Shown piece after piece: positions 23,166 to 35,848 of a stretch of 64,000 nucleotides of DNA. A program made the position numbers and the translations under genes. The notes beneath the pieces were generated by a model. It saw only the letters and a program-made list of their open reading frames with translations. It had not been told where the DNA came from and did not search any database. This DNA comes from Papilionanthe hookeriana x Papilionanthe teres (Eukaryota > Streptophyta > Magnoliopsida > Asparagales > Orchidaceae). The stretch spans positions 79,569,877 through 79,633,876 of the forward strand of contig CM040426.1 in the NCBI GenBank assembly GCA_022702705.1, in the 5' to 3' direction. Position 1 is the stretch's first letter. Each line of letters starts with the position of its first letter.

Positions 23166-23227
23166 GAATATATCAATAGATAGGGTTTATGTTGCTTCAG
23201 TGGCAGACAAAATTAGAAATTCAAAGG

Positions 23228-23360
23228 TTATACATACATACCACTAAATTCCTATATATTTATATGTCTAATACTTAAATTTTGCATTTAATACGACTTT
23301 TCAAGTACACATAAGGTTGTATGTTTAAAAAAAAATAAAGTTCACTTGTTAGATATGTAA
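23228..23360. mobile_element. Possible decayed copy of MITE family M3
   Basis: CATACATACCACTAAATTCC and TTAGATATGTAATTACA at its two ends resemble the arms of the element at 44308-44526. Strongly diverged; assignment tentative. Confidence 0.35.
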
Positions 23361-23870
23361 TTACAAAATAATTAAGAGTAGAATTTTTTATCTATAGTTA
23401 AGGCTTTAGCCATAAATGATCCACACCGTGGTAGATCAAAATTGAGTACGATCAATCCACAATTTGATTTCGCACGTAGGGTAAGTCTGTGAATTTAGGG
23501 CTTAGTGTTTTTTAAAAACTATGTTATACATGTTCTGAACATAAGACATTTAAAGTTTACGTTATACATGTGTTACGTAGTGTATATCTGTCAATCTAGC
23601 TAGAACAATGACAATTGCTCGAAAATTAATTTTAGATCGAATTTCTTTCGAAACGACTTGTGGCAGATCAAAATCAGATCATTTAGCATCATAATGATCT
23701 TAGTTATGCCGAAGATCGTTTAATCCATTAAGACTTCACTTTCTAATATTATCTACAACCCTTTCACGGATATATTTGTTTTGTATTTTGTCCCCAAATG
23801 TAAAACCAATCATAGAACAGATAAAATCTCATGCATGCACAGAATAATTACTCAGATAATCTTTTTCTTT

Positions 23871-24253
23871 ATTTCCTTAAATCGGGTCAAGATAGCAGCA
23901 AGTCACTTGGAGCTTTCTGCAAAAAGGAGATAATCTTATTTGGTTTCTTCATATTATTAAATTTAGGGATAAGTAATCATTTTGCAGAACTGACACAAAA
24001 GAGGACAACAAAATAACTATTTGTTTTGTACTTGATATGGGACAAGTTTGATCTGAGAGGTATAGCTAGTGCTGTGTGAGATGAATATATGGAAGTCAGT
24101 GTTTCGTCCAAGGTGAGGCATAAGAACTGACAAGGGACGGCACATGGGAGATAATATCCATAGACAGCTTTAGTTATTTTAATTTGAACTCAATATTATA
24201 TTAATTTGGTTTGAACAAGTTATCTTCACATAATCATTGGTGTCATTTGTGGA
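23871..24253 (+). mobile_element. Decayed gypsy LTR relic, copy 1
   Basis: Direct repeat of 63171-63487 over the whole length (shared: GCACTTGGAGCTTTCTGCAA-like, AATATCCATAGA, CTCAATATTATATTAA, TTCACATAATCATTGGTGTC-like). It ends in TTGGTGTCATTTGTGGA, which is TTGGCGCCGTCTGTGGG after CpG decay, the primer-binding region of Tat-type gypsy elements. The left boundary is where similarity stops. Confidence 0.55.
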
Positions 24254-26179
24254 TGAGATAAGCTTAAATGAAATAAATAAATAAATATTTTCGATCCTAT
24301 TATTTTGAGAGACAATAACTCTTTTTACCTTATAAGACAGATTTTTATTGTTTGCTTACAAAAAAATAAGGAATGTTTTTAACAATAGGAATAGAAATAT
24401 TTTACAGCAAAAGAAGCTGTTGCTTGCATCATAATCTTAGTTTTTTCTTACTTATAATTAATTGAAATGAATTGCTGCAATATTTTGAGCAAACTTTAGA
24501 TAGGTTCAGTAGAATTCCTTGAGTCTGTATATAATTTGTTTTGCAAATTGAGGAAATGTTTTTGCTGTTTCGCTGAAATTTGTCGAAGATTTCTTTCCCT
24601 CAGTCGATTGTATTATGTCCCCGTAAGGGCAAAGAAAAAGGACACGTGACGAACTATTGGCATGTAATCATTTAAATTTTTCTCGCTTTATATTTCGAAC
24701 TTGTTTAGTTTTGATGTTTATGGAGTATTATTAGGAGGTCGAATTTTTTTATTATTGTATGATGTGTGAAGTTGTGATGTAAATTAAATATTATTTAAAA
24801 GTTCTAATGAAATATTGCATTAACATTGCACAGAATTACTCATATATTTAAATCTCTCATCAAAAGCTTTGATTACTATAAGACAATTATTGCAGTCATT
24901 TTCTTCTTCATGATGGTAAAGTTTATCATGATCATCTCTAAATTCACTGAGCTATGTTATCCCATCTTCAACCTAAACCAAGTCTCGGAAGAATTCTTTG
25001 ACTAAGCTACTACTATCAATTGAAATTATAAGCACTTCATGGATTACTGTGGTCTTTTCTACGGAAAAATTGCCATAAACATAATGATAGATTCATAAAT
25101 TTTTGTCTATAAATTCAATCATAAAGACTAATTGAATGTAAAATTTATCGCATCAGTTATGAGTCCTTGATGATTATTGTTTAAGAGGTTTCAACACTAG
25201 CTACACCAACAATCTTATCTAGTTAATCAATTGTTCAAACTCAAGAGGTGGTTACTTATTAATATGTTCATCAACTGTAAATTCTTATTTATCCTTATCC
25301 TTGATTAGTTTACAAAAAGACTATTAGATGATAAAAATTACTTTTAAGATTGTGATCATAATAGAAGAGATAAATTTTTTCTCTCATTTTTTTGTATGGC
25401 CTCTTAAAACGGATAATTTTGCTTGATTACATTTCTTCACTAGTCCTCTCAAGTGAGATACTAGGCCATTTTATCCCTTCTTAAAAATACTTTTATTATT
25501 GGCTTAATTGAATGAACACACCTAGAATACACAAGATCAAATGAGAGCTAAATCGGTGAAAATTTTGACTGTCATGGGTGTGTCAGTTGTTTTGTCGATT
25601 TTAGTGATGGTTTTTCAACGGACTTTATAATAGTTCCTTTAGCTTGAAAAGGGGAACTTAATTTCTTTTGAATGTTGGATTATTTATTTCTCTTGTTTTC
25701 TTTCATCTTATTTTGTTGTTTAAAACTTGTTATGCATGTGTTGTTGGTAAAATTAACGCATCTTGCAATATGTATGATATTCAAGATTGATACTTGTAGA
25801 CATCATCTTTTGATGTCACGGGCTTAAAATGTCCGCTTGAACTATCATAGGGTATGTTTCACGCACATATGACCATTCGAGGCTTGAGATATCCATCTTC
25901 AATTCTTTGGTAAGTGGCCAAGATCATTTTTCTAGGCTTTGGTTGTCGATGAGGTGAGGGCCAGTTGGCATTACATTGATGAGACAACTCAACACGAACA
26001 ATGCAGGCCCTAAATTGGCTTGCTCATGAGCAATTATCTTTTTGATGAGTCTGGATGACAGAACGGATAGTGTGGAAGCATCAGGAACGTCATTTCCGCT
26101 TAGGGAGGGTCTTCCAAGTTTTGCCACATGGCCTAAATCACCAAAATCAGGAAATAGTCCCAAACAGGGAAAGCATGAC
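24254..26179. other. Intergenic, no gene seen
   Basis: AT-rich to 25800, then more GC-balanced sequence of unknown origin. No coding similarity recognised. Confidence 0.4.
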
Positions 26180-26285
26180 TACGCCCATATGATGGGGCGT
26201 GACCACACCATATGATGGGGCTTGACCATGCCCATATGATGGGGCGTGGCCACACCCAGAAGTGACCACGCCCCATTTGTGTGTG
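26180..26285. repeat. Three ~24-bp repeats with GGGGCGTG
   Basis: CATATGATGGGGC recurs at 26186, 26209 and 26233, each followed by GTGACCAC-type sequence. The complement GACCACGCCCCA follows at about 26263-26275, so the block can fold. Confidence 0.75.
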
Positions 26286-27060
26286 TCCACGCCATGCTCT
26301 TCAGCCTATTTTTTTATTCATTTCATTGTCTGGTCCCTATTTTTTCATTCAGACACCTTCCAACCACTAGGATAAGCTAGGATACTGTTGGACCGACCTT
26401 AAGCCAAAAAAGGCCTCTAAACTAACCTGGGCGCTTGCCAAAAGAAGAAAGTGGTCATTCTAAGCTCTGCATCTGTAAGAATATCCTTCTTGCGGTGGAG
26501 ATCTAGGGAGATATAGCGCTCATTTCACTTAGGAGCCAAAGTGAGATCGCAGAGAGCCTGGGAGAGTTTTGGGGAATGCTGGGAGAGCTTATTCACCCTG
26601 CCTCTTCCTCTTCTTCTTTCTTGTTTCTTTCTTCTTTCTCTTCCCACATTTTCTTTCTCGGTCACTATCTTGATCCCAGAAATAGGGGGGAGAGGCAAAG
26701 AAATTGAGGAGCGATCATGAGGGTTCTTAGAGAGCTTTGGAGAGTTAGCTTCTCCATTCTTCTTCTTCCTCCTCATCTTCAACATTTTCCTTTATTTTTT
26801 CTTACTATTACATTTTTTTTCTCAATCAATGCCTTGGTCGAAGAAACAGAGAGGAAGAACGAAGCATGATGTTGCTTCGACAGCAAAAAGCTCTTTGTGA
26901 TGGGAGCTTCAACACTCGAAGGGAGAGGGAGCAGAGACTGGTATTTGAAGCGTCACCAGAATCTCTTGGTGACGAAGAGAGCTTTTTCTCGAGCAACGAT
27001 TGAACTTCAATCAACCACTACGGCGTTATAACCTCCTCAACCTTTTTGTTTTCTTTCTTA
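26286..27060. other. Intergenic with CT-rich tract
   Basis: A CTTCTTTCTTG-rich polypyrimidine stretch (about 26600-26650 and 26755-26820). Frames on both strands look like low complexity. Confidence 0.4.
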
Positions 27061-27430
27061 GCTAGCACTAGGATTCGATTTTTCTAGGTGTTGTGGGTTT
27101 GGTTATTCCACGATGTGAGTTTGATCAGCAACCCGGCTCAATTGATCGCCAGGCTCAATCAAATCCTAGTTAGCACTAGGATTCAATTTTGCTAGGTGTT
27201 GTGGGTTTGGTTGCCCACACGAGATGAGTTTGATTAGCAACCCGGCTCAATTGATCACCCGGTTCAATTGATCTCCCATTATTAGACAATCTGATTGGGT
27301 GAATGATGCTGATTGACACGACTATACGCCTTTTGATTGACCATTTTTGTGGTGTTGTTGTGGTTTGGTTGCCCACGCTAACCAAGTTGACCAGCCGACA
27401 CTAGTCGGCACGACCATACAACTATTGATT
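27061..27430 (+). repeat. 108-bp direct duplication, third partial copy
   Basis: 27061-27152 and 27169-27260 share TAGCACTAGGATTC, CTAGGTGTTGTGGGTTTGGT and AGCAACCCGGCTCAATTGAT. A partial third copy (GTGGTTTGGTTGCCCACGC) lies near 27358-27376. Confidence 0.7.
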
Positions 27431-27867
27431 GGCCAATTGTGTCTTTAAGAAAGTCCTAGATTAGGACTTTACAATCTTGGCCAAATCTCTAGCGAAGCCA
27501 AGAGTGCCTCCTTACAAGCCTTAGCCCCAACCCGAGCTGGTCGGAATCCCAATTTTCCCACGACTGTAGCGGTATCCGATCTTTTGTGGAGGGATTGAAA
27601 CTTCTCACTTGCAAAATGGAAAAATCTTTGTAGATAGTCTGTTTTGCAAGAGGTGTAGAATCATTCCTTCGAGCAATCAAAAGGGAAATTCCCCTCACAT
27701 GCTCGCTACAGCTGCAAGCGGCTATGTCGCATATCCACACATGAAAACCTTAGATACCTATGCAAGGTCGATATGACAAGCTTGACATATTGTCAAAGTG
27801 CATTCAAGTAACATTGATTGCATGCTAATTTGTGGCATTTTTCATATTGCATGTTGATCGTGTGACA

Positions 27868-28395
27868 GCTTTGGGTTCGATCGACCACCCTGGCTCAATT
27901 GTCGATCAGTAGCCCCAGCCCGTTTGCCTGGCCTGTTGGGTTTGATCGACCGCACTGGTTCGATAGCCCACTCTGGGTTTGATTGGCCGCCATGGCCTAA
28001 TCGCCCACTTTCTTGAGTTTGATCGACCACACTAGTTCGATCACCCCACATTGGGTTCAATTGGCCACCCCGGTCCGATCGCCCACTCCTTTGGGTTCAA
28101 TCAACGTCACTGGTTTGATCACCCTCGCTAGGTTTGATCGGCTGCCCCGGCTCGATTGCCCGATCTCTCGATCTTTTGGTTTCAATCGACTGATTTGGTT
28201 CGATCCCACTCTAGGTTCGATCGACAACCCCGGCCTGATAGACTTCTTTTGGGTTTGATCGATCGCACCGTGTTGATCAACCACTTTACTTCTAATCAAC
28301 TACCCCAGTTTGATCTCCCACTCCGATCGATCATCTTAGATTGATCAACTTACTTTTCGGCTCGACCGGCTGCCACGGCCTAGTCGACCGATCAC
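27868..28395 (+). repeat. 38-bp GATCGA-rich tandem array, about 13 units
   Basis: Units of 36-47 bases run GGGTTTGATCGACC...CCGG then TTCGATCGCCCACT, so each can be read as two ~19-base halves that share TTCGATCG. Unit starts can be followed through the block with substitutions in every copy. Frames through it are Ser/Asp/Arg low complexity in all directions. Confidence 0.8.
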
Positions 28396-30767
28396 TTGCA
28401 TGCTTGTATACTGTTTTGCATGTTGCATGTTTTCTTTGCATGTCTATGAAAAATCTTTTTGACTTGATTTCTATGATTTATTTCATTACATGTAAAATAT
28501 TTTTGTCTTATATATTTTGCATGTTGCTTGTATGGATTTCTCTCTGAGCATCCTTGCTTGGTGTGTCTCTTTGAGCGCCCACATTTGTAAGTGTCTTCCC
28601 ACCTACGACGTTGTATGTATGGGGATGAATAACTTTGGGAGGAGTTTGCTCACTTATGAGTCATCTATATTACTCCCTACGATGTTGCCTAAAGTGTCAT
28701 GGGCATTTTACGTCGTGTTGACTATGGGTTAAGCTTTAAAGCCATTGAACTCATTAGAGGCACAATGTGTGTCCATCTAAGCATGTGATTCTCACCCATA
28801 TGAATCACATAACTTTTTGTCATTTAAGCGTTAATCATGTCATATGCTTTACATTCCTCATATGTTTGTTGCATTTATGTATGCTTGACTTGTCTCATTT
28901 TTCTTATTCATATCTTGCATGTTTGCATGTGTGCTCGATGAGTGTCTCTCAGGTAATGTATAAATCCTCATTATGGGTATCTTCTCACTCAATGCAAACT
29001 CATTTGTAATCGGTGTCTGCTTGTTGCATGACACCCTGAGTAGGTGTAATTCCTTTTGAAGGGTAGCTTATTTTACTGATACATCCCATTTATGTGTGTC
29101 ATGTTACAGGTAGGCATCCTTGCAATCATTTTCATGATGTGTGCTTTGCATTTTGGCGTCTGTTGTGATTGCTTCGTGCTTCAGTCGAACAATCACATTG
29201 TATGCCTTTTGAATGTTAGTATGCTTGCCCATTTGCCTCGAGGGCTTATTCTACTCATTAGGAGACTGACTCGTTTGTTGATTGTGAAGCTCAAATGAGC
29301 ATTGTCCGCAAGGATATATCGACGTGCGGTGTAAGTTTTTGTATTAAGAGTAACAAATAGTATGACTGTGCTACAGATTTAAGAACTCTAAAGCGCGTCA
29401 CATGTGTCATGGGCCCGCATTTTATGGTTCATTATTTTAAAGTATAAAAAAATGATTATTTTTGCTATTATAAGTGTTATCCATCTTACTTTAAAATTTA
29501 TATATGTTAAGGCCATATATGAGGCGACCTCTATTAAATGTCATCATTTTCTTATGACGTACTTTAGATCCCTTAGATCTTTGGGACATACCCGATATGG
29601 AGCTCTGTCAAATTCATACAACAACCGTAGACTTTAGCCTAAGCACTTTGATGCTTGTTATGACACTTTTCGCTAGATGATGCGCTAGGCTGGGACTAGG
29701 ATGCGAGGTAGTTTTTTCAATGCCATTAGCTTTGTTGGCTTGTTTGTTCTACCCAAGTGTCACTATTGTGCTTTTGGTGTGCTTGTGTGTGTTGATTTTT
29801 TATATGCATGGTAGTATAGAAGGTTGGTCTTCTGTAAGGAGCCATGTCATATATATTTACACACACGGGTGCAATAAAAAGGGGGAGCAAGTGATGTTTA
29901 TATGCTAACATTTGCTTGCAGGTGCAGCATAACTCCCCCACAAGACATGGGTCAGACATGTTGCGTATAGATAGATTTTTATGCTAACATATTTCCATGC
30001 AGGTCGAATCTTTTTTATTTTCCTATGTATTTTTTAGAGTTCTTAATAAAGTCCTATAGTGATATCTAAAGATACAGGCACGAGTTCTAAAGCATTTTGG
30101 CTCTTGAACCACGTGACGGGGTACCAAGAGTAGCAACTCGTTTACTATATCTTAATTTCACGTTTGATATTGATGTATCGATTTAGGACCGGGCATATAT
30201 ATGTGGAGTTCAACCATCTTTTTTTCTGGGATATGTTGCCGATCAAGGAGCAGCAGCTCACCTCTATTTACCGAACTACACCAATGAGATCGTTGAATAA
30301 TCCTTCATGGTTGTCTTTATGGAAGTAAAATACCAACTCATCATTTTCCATGCCCATTTTTATGGGTTGCCTAACACATGCAATAATACATTATCAACAT
30401 CAAATCTCAACATACCACACAGTAAAACCTATATTTTTTACTTTTTTTTTCACTGTTCTCTTTTTTTTTTTCTTCTGTAGCCATATAGGGAAAAGAGTGT
30501 TGAGAGTGATATAAGAGAGATAGTGGGACAGCAAGGAAGTGAAGGCTACCCCTAAAAATCCTCTACTCATTTCCACCTTTTCACTCACCTCACAAGATCT
30601 CTCCTATATTGTGTGGATTCATGAAAGACATTGGACTCTGCTTCCTAAAAGAACTCAACAATAAGAAATTTCATAGATTGATAGTTATATGAAGTTAAAC
30701 AAACAGACTAATGGATGGTTTATTTGATTTTACAAAATTCATAATAATTAAAATAGATTGATGTGAT

Positions 30768-30769
<2 letters not shown>
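28396..30769. other. Intergenic, probably transposon-derived
   Basis: TTGCATGT-rich stretch (28400-29000) and a polypurine-like AAAAAGGGGGAGCA at 29876-29889 followed by CTCCCCCAC (29933-29941). These hint at an LTR element, but no domain or LTR pair was found. Confidence 0.35.

Positions 30770-30811
<42 letters not shown>
30770..30811. repeat. (TA)n microsatellite
   Basis: About 21 uninterrupted TA units. Confidence 0.95.
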
Positions 30812-30814
<3 letters not shown>

Positions 30815-31907
30815 GCTATTTTTTCCCTCCAAAAGTGCTCCAACTTTGATCCCAAACTATTTCCTTATGTGTCATGACTAAAATATATTTGAACAATATC
30901 CACATAAGTTTCATTAAAATATTAAGATCACAAGTAAGAACATTTTAACCCTTATTTAAATATTGTTCAAATTTCATTCAGATCCTGCGCTTTAATTCAA
31001 AAATAAGCATAAACACGGTTCAATCATATAAAATAAAGCTTGGAAAGAATTCAAATAAAGTTCAAATAGGGCAAAATAATGAAGTAATTACAACTATAAC
31101 ATAAAAAATTATAATACAGACATAATACTGTTATCAAATAGCTATAGACATCCTAATGAGAAACATTGCATCACTGTTATAAAATTACAACAAAAAATAT
31201 TATATTCCATTAATATAATTATAATATTCTTAAAATAATAAGTTTAAAACTTAAATGACTCAATTTAAAAAACAGTGAGCGCAAAATAACAATGTAAATC
31301 TTGTTAGTATTATTTTTAATTAGTATTTGAACCTTGATTTAATCTTCTTGAACTTTGAATATACTTTGATCGAATTATAACCAATCTTTTTTATGATTCA
31401 TTTAAATATGTTTTGATCAAGTTCATAACATATTTTGATTAATTTTAAAGCTATAGTCCTTTTTTTTTAAAGTTAATAACGTTTTGTTTCATGCCTTTTT
31501 AGATTTACGGTTTAAAATATAAATGATTTAAATTTTGATTTTACATTGAAAACTTATCATGAAACTCGCTCATGAATAGCAATTTGAACATATATATGTC
31601 CAAGCTTGAGCTCAACCGGTGATTGATCTAGATATCAATAAGTTATATAATCAAACCAACTTCAACTCATCTCATATTTGGCTCCAATATATGAGAAATT
31701 ATTACATTTTGTGTTTGAACGACAACATCCAACAAAACAAAATGCGCTTATTCTATCAGGACACCGGACTTAAATTTACGTCGGGAGACTGGTGAGTACT
31801 TACCACATGACAAGTAGACCCTACTGAAATAAACTGATTCAGTTAGATATCCTGATTTTTCGATAATATGACCGAACCATTATCATTGTTAGGTGTTATG
31901 TTTTCAG
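30812..31907. other. AT-rich intergenic, no gene seen
   Basis: Nothing beyond short random frames. Confidence 0.45.
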
Positions 31908-32100
31908 TAGGGTTGTCAAAAAAGCTCGTTGTTCACAAACAGTTCGTGTTCGGTTGGCCAAGAAGTTTGTGTTCGATTCGTTCGATAAGCAAACGGGACG
32001 AACACAAACAATTTTTTTCGTTTGGTTTGTTAAACGAACCAAACACAAACAGTGATGTGTTCGTTCGTGTTCGAGTTCGGTTCATTATTGTTCGAAATAT
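31908..32100 (+). mobile_element. GTTCG-rich hAT-like element, copy a
   Basis: Starts TAGGGTTGTCAAAAAAGCTC, continues with GTTCGTGTTCGGTTGGCC, GATAAGCAAACGGGACGAAC and GAACCAAACACAAACAGTGA. The same words in the same order occur at 32443-32655 and 59414-59625. It is followed by a very AT-rich stretch to 32284. Confidence 0.6.
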
Positions 32101-32284
32101 AAAATAATTTAAAATAATTATATATAAAAAATTTATGATATTTTAAAAATAATTATATATTATAAAAATTTATCATATTTTAAATAATTAAACTTCTATA
32201 AATTATAATATATGATAAATTATTAATAACAAAAATAATATTATAGTATTAATTATATTAATATAAATATTATAATATTATAAT

Positions 32285-32655
32285 TAATATACTATACTAT
32301 ATATTAAAATAAAATTCTAAACATAACCCGAAATGCCTTTTTCGGTTTGCTTCATTTTGAGGAAGTATGAATTACCTGATGTGTACGGAATACCTGATCA
32401 ATTTGCTTCATTTTGAGAAAGTATGCTTATCAAAGTTAGAGTCGTAAAAAACTCGTTGTTCGCAAACGAGTTCATGTTCGGTTCGCCAGGAAGTTCGTGT
32501 TTGATTCATTCGATAAGCAAACGAGACGAACACGAATAATTTTTTTTCGTTCGGTTTGTTAAGCGAACCAAACACGAACAGTGATGTGTTCGAACATTTT
32601 GAACATGAACACCAGCTCTATTCGTTCGTGTTCAATTCGTTTACACCCTGAGGAC
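32285..32655 (+). mobile_element. GTTCG-rich hAT-like element, copy b with unique left flank
   Basis: 32443-32655 is a second direct copy ending TTCGTTTACACCCT. The preceding 32285-32442 (CTATACTATATATTAAAATA, TTTGCTTCATTTTGAGGAAG, TACCTGATCAATTTGCTTCA) is also found at 59266-59413. The flank and element were therefore duplicated together. Confidence 0.65.
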
Positions 32656-33038
32656 ATTATATTTATTCTCATAATAGCCCTAAATATTACTAATGAAATT
32701 CTTCAAAGAAATTTATTCTTTTTATATGATTTGTAATCACAAAAGGCCGAGCATTAGATTCTCGGGATAGCTGTTCTGATCCACTGTTACCAACTCATCG
32801 GTTTCTTTCTTCTCAACCGTTTCCGCCGCCTAGGCTGCCGCCGGAGAATAACGTTGCTGGTAACTACTATTCCTCTCAGAATCTCACCGAACTTCTTGCC
32901 ATAAAAGTCTCTCTTCTGTAAATCTCTTTTTCGATCTTTGCCGAAATCTGTAACCAAACTTTAGGGTGTGAGGATTACAGCCTTATTGGGTTTTAGCGGG
33001 ATCGATCTGTTTATCTAGGGAACTGTTCTTCGTTGCAG
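32656..33038 (+). other. Possible 5' leader and intron of the small frame at 33039
   Basis: GC-richer than its surroundings, with CCGCCGCC and CTCTCTTCTGTAAAT, then a T-rich run ending in CGTTGCAG, a good splice acceptor. There is no ATG in 32750-33038. This looks like a gene's 5' UTR exon and intron, but it is unproven. Confidence 0.3.
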
Positions 33039-33194
33039 CTGAGAAGACTTTTGGTGTTGGAGCCGCCGAGCCCACTGAGGTACCTCATCAACGTGGTGAT
33101 CAGGTTGGTTGGCGTTGCCTTGCCGCCGATTTACATAATGCTGCGCAACAAGAGAGTTCCTTCGTCATCCACCTCTCTTTCCAAGCAGACGTAG
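33039..33194 (+). CDS. Possible small membrane-protein frame lacking ATG
   Basis: After the acceptor GTTGCAG the frame reads LRRLLVLEPPSPLRYLINVV then IRLVGVALPPIYIML, RNKRVPSSSTSLSKQT and stop. It has one hydrophobic segment (about residues 16-34) followed by a basic tail. The compact, biased composition looks like a real short plant protein. I think I have seen similar small single-span proteins in plants but cannot name the family. The first codon is CTG where ATG would be expected. A donor-like GTAGGT overlaps the stop, so a further exon is possible. It may be a pseudogene, a non-AUG start or one exon of a larger gene. Confidence 0.35.
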   Translation: MRRLLVLEPPSPLRYLINVVIRLVGVALPPIYIMLRNKRVPSSSTSLSKQT

Positions 33195-34391
33195 GTGGGC
33201 TTTTATTGGTCTGGTTTCTTACCCATGCTAGTTCCTTAGGTCGCTTCTTGTAGATGTAATGATCTCTTCTGCGGAGGGAAGATCTTAATTTTATCGATTT
33301 GGGGATCCGATACTGATTGATAAATTTCCTTAAATCTGCTATAACGAAGAGGAGCCATTTGAATATAGATATGTCATTACCTTACTGTCTGAAACAATCC
33401 ATGCTTATGCAGCATGAGCTTTCTTTTTATGCTGATTGCGTTGTAGTAGAAAAGATAGTCTAAATGGTATGATTGATTAAGTTTAGAATAATGTGTTCCA
33501 GTTCTGAATTGAAAATATATCCTTTTAGGACACCCTAGGTTATTTTTGTTTTACATTTTCCACATTTCGTGTTTGTGCTTTTATTTGACCACATCTTGAA
33601 TATAATTCATAAACTAAATTAAACCTTGAATGAATGATTCACTTGAAAGAAAGCCAAGAGTCATTGTCCTGAACCCTGTTAATTCTTAGTAGATTTGCTC
33701 TGGGTTTGTTTTAAGATAATGCCTCATTGAACCAGCTCTGGTACAATTTGGGGTTTCCAGGTTGAAACTTTGTAGGAGGCAGATGAGCTTGGCTATGATC
33801 AAGGGGTGAAAGATTTGAGGAAGAATTAAGAGGAATCACGACTCAAACACATACATGATCTTCTTTCTAGTGAGAAGCAGTGGTTAGGGGAGAAAGAGGA
33901 AAAATAAGAAAATAATTAATAATCATATCAAGATATAGAATTGACCAAATTGAATACACTCCAAACAACAACTCAATTTTAAGCTTAAAATTATCTAAAA
34001 GGATAATTCATCATAATTTAAATCAGAATAAATATAAGTAAATAAACGTAGTTAAAATTTCGGAAACTAATTTGGCCCATCTTGACTCGGTCATATTCTA
34101 ATTCTTGATTTGTGCTTATGGGCTGCATCGATTCCCCCATGGACAAAAGATACAGGGTCTGTGGAGTCAAAAAGTGTGGCACTTTTCAAGTAAAATTATT
34201 GCATTTTCATCGTCTCATGTATGATTTAGAGTCTTCAATAGAAGTATGTTTCTTCTAGTGAATAGATGCTTAACATGTTGAAAGATTGTTTGTAGGTATA
34301 GAAAGATTTAAGGTTACCATGATAAGGTATTACATCATCAAAATCAAGCACATGAATGAATTTAATTTTTTGATGTGATTTAATTTAATAA
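33195..34391. other. Intergenic or intronic, no coding signal
   Basis: T-rich plus-strand bias, no recognised domain. It could be an intron of the preceding small gene, but no exon was found. Confidence 0.35.
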
Positions 34392-34396
34392 GCATT

Positions 34397-34826
34397 TGTT
34401 GTGAAAATGACGACAATAAAGTGAAAAAAATGGAACGAGAAAAAATTGCACGCAGAAAAAACACCAAAGCAACACACAGATTTACGTGGTTCGACAAATT
34501 TGTCTACGTCAACGGAGATGCAGAGAATTTTATTACTTCGAGTAATTACACCGTGGAGCGCCGACGTTTACGAGAAAATATCTATTTTCTTTTCTTTCCT
34601 CTCTCTCTCTTTCTCTCTTCCTCTCTTTCTGTCTTAGAGGATTTGACTTGACCCTTGGCTTGACACTCTTTCTCTAAGCAAAAAAGGGCTATTTATAGAA
34701 ACCAAGAGATTAATACGTGAGAGGTAGGTGAGCGGTAGGTGGGATGTGGTAGGTGAGCGGTATGTGAGATTCTTAATTAAGAATCTAATTAAATTAATGT
34801 GGATCAGGTCTCCACATTTCCTAACA
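34397..34826 (-). repeat. 3' LTR of copia A2
   Basis: Starts TGTTGTGAAAATGACGAC, ends TTCCTAACA. The TATA motif lies near 34689-34698 on the minus strand. Clearly homologous to the A1 LTRs but more diverged. Confidence 0.9.
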
Positions 34827-34948
34827 ATTCTCCCATTTGGAGACTGAGACACTTACTGCATTACTTACTGGCTGTATTATCTACTAAAGGTACAGATATT
34901 TTCCTCAAACACGATATCCTCCACCTCTGCAACTCAAAGCCCACGTCT

Positions 34949-35200
34949 TCATGCCAGAAGACCAGCTGAAGTCGAGAACAACCTCAACTTCTCATGAGTA
35001 ACACCATCAGTTAACATGTCACCGTCGACGTAGCCTTGTACCACCAAGCTCTTTCTTGGGTTACTCTTATATCTGCTTACGACTTCCACTGCATGAGCAC
35101 TATCCTGCCCCTGTTGAAAACCCTTTTCAACAAATCCAGCCTTGTACCTCTTACTGCCACCAAGTACGGTCTTCACCCGGTACACCCACTTGTTGTGCAA
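34949..35200 (-). pseudogene. Copia A2 collapsed pol: RT start joined to pol end
   Basis: HNKWVYRVKTVLGGSKRYKA (polymerase N terminus) runs through DSAHAVEVVSRYKSNP into DMLTDGVTHEKLRLFSTSAG, the C terminus of copia pol. The two polymerase/RNase H remnants are joined by successive deletions. Confidence 0.88.
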
Positions 35201-35848
35201 TGTCTTCTTCGTTAGTGGAAGTTCTGCCAGCTCCTAAATCTGATTCCCTGACAGAGAATTCGTCTCCTCTTTCTTGGTCAGTTCCCATTTGCTCGAATTC
35301 TCATCTTGTAAGATTTCTTCATAGCTATGTGGTTCTCCACTATTTTTCTGTCCAAGGTCCAGTTTTCCTGCCTTTGGCGCTCTACCACTTTTCGAGAAAT
35401 TGACGTTCTTCTGCTTCCTCGTAATGCACCTCCGACTTCACATGTGTTCAAGCCTGCTATGCCGCAAATCTCTCGTGCTCTCTGCAACTGTAGTAGCAAC
35501 AGTGTTGAGTAAACCAGTAGTCATATATAGTGCATCATTTTTCTTACCCCGAGACAGTACTAATGTTCCTTTGGTAACCTTTCAGGTGTTATTTGAGAAC
35601 ACTACCGAATGACCACCCTCATTGAGCTGCCTAACAGAGATGAGGTTTTTCTTCAACTCAGGAATGTGTCCGACCTTTTGAAAAGTTCATTTGCTCTTGT
35701 TAGAGAGTGCAATATCAACGTCTCCCATCCTCACCACGTCCAGAGCTTTTCCATCAGCCAGATGTACCTTCCCAAAGTCGCCTACAACACAATTTTGCAT
35801 CAACTTCTGGTGGGAAGATGTATGGAAGGAAACTCCTGAATTCAGTAT

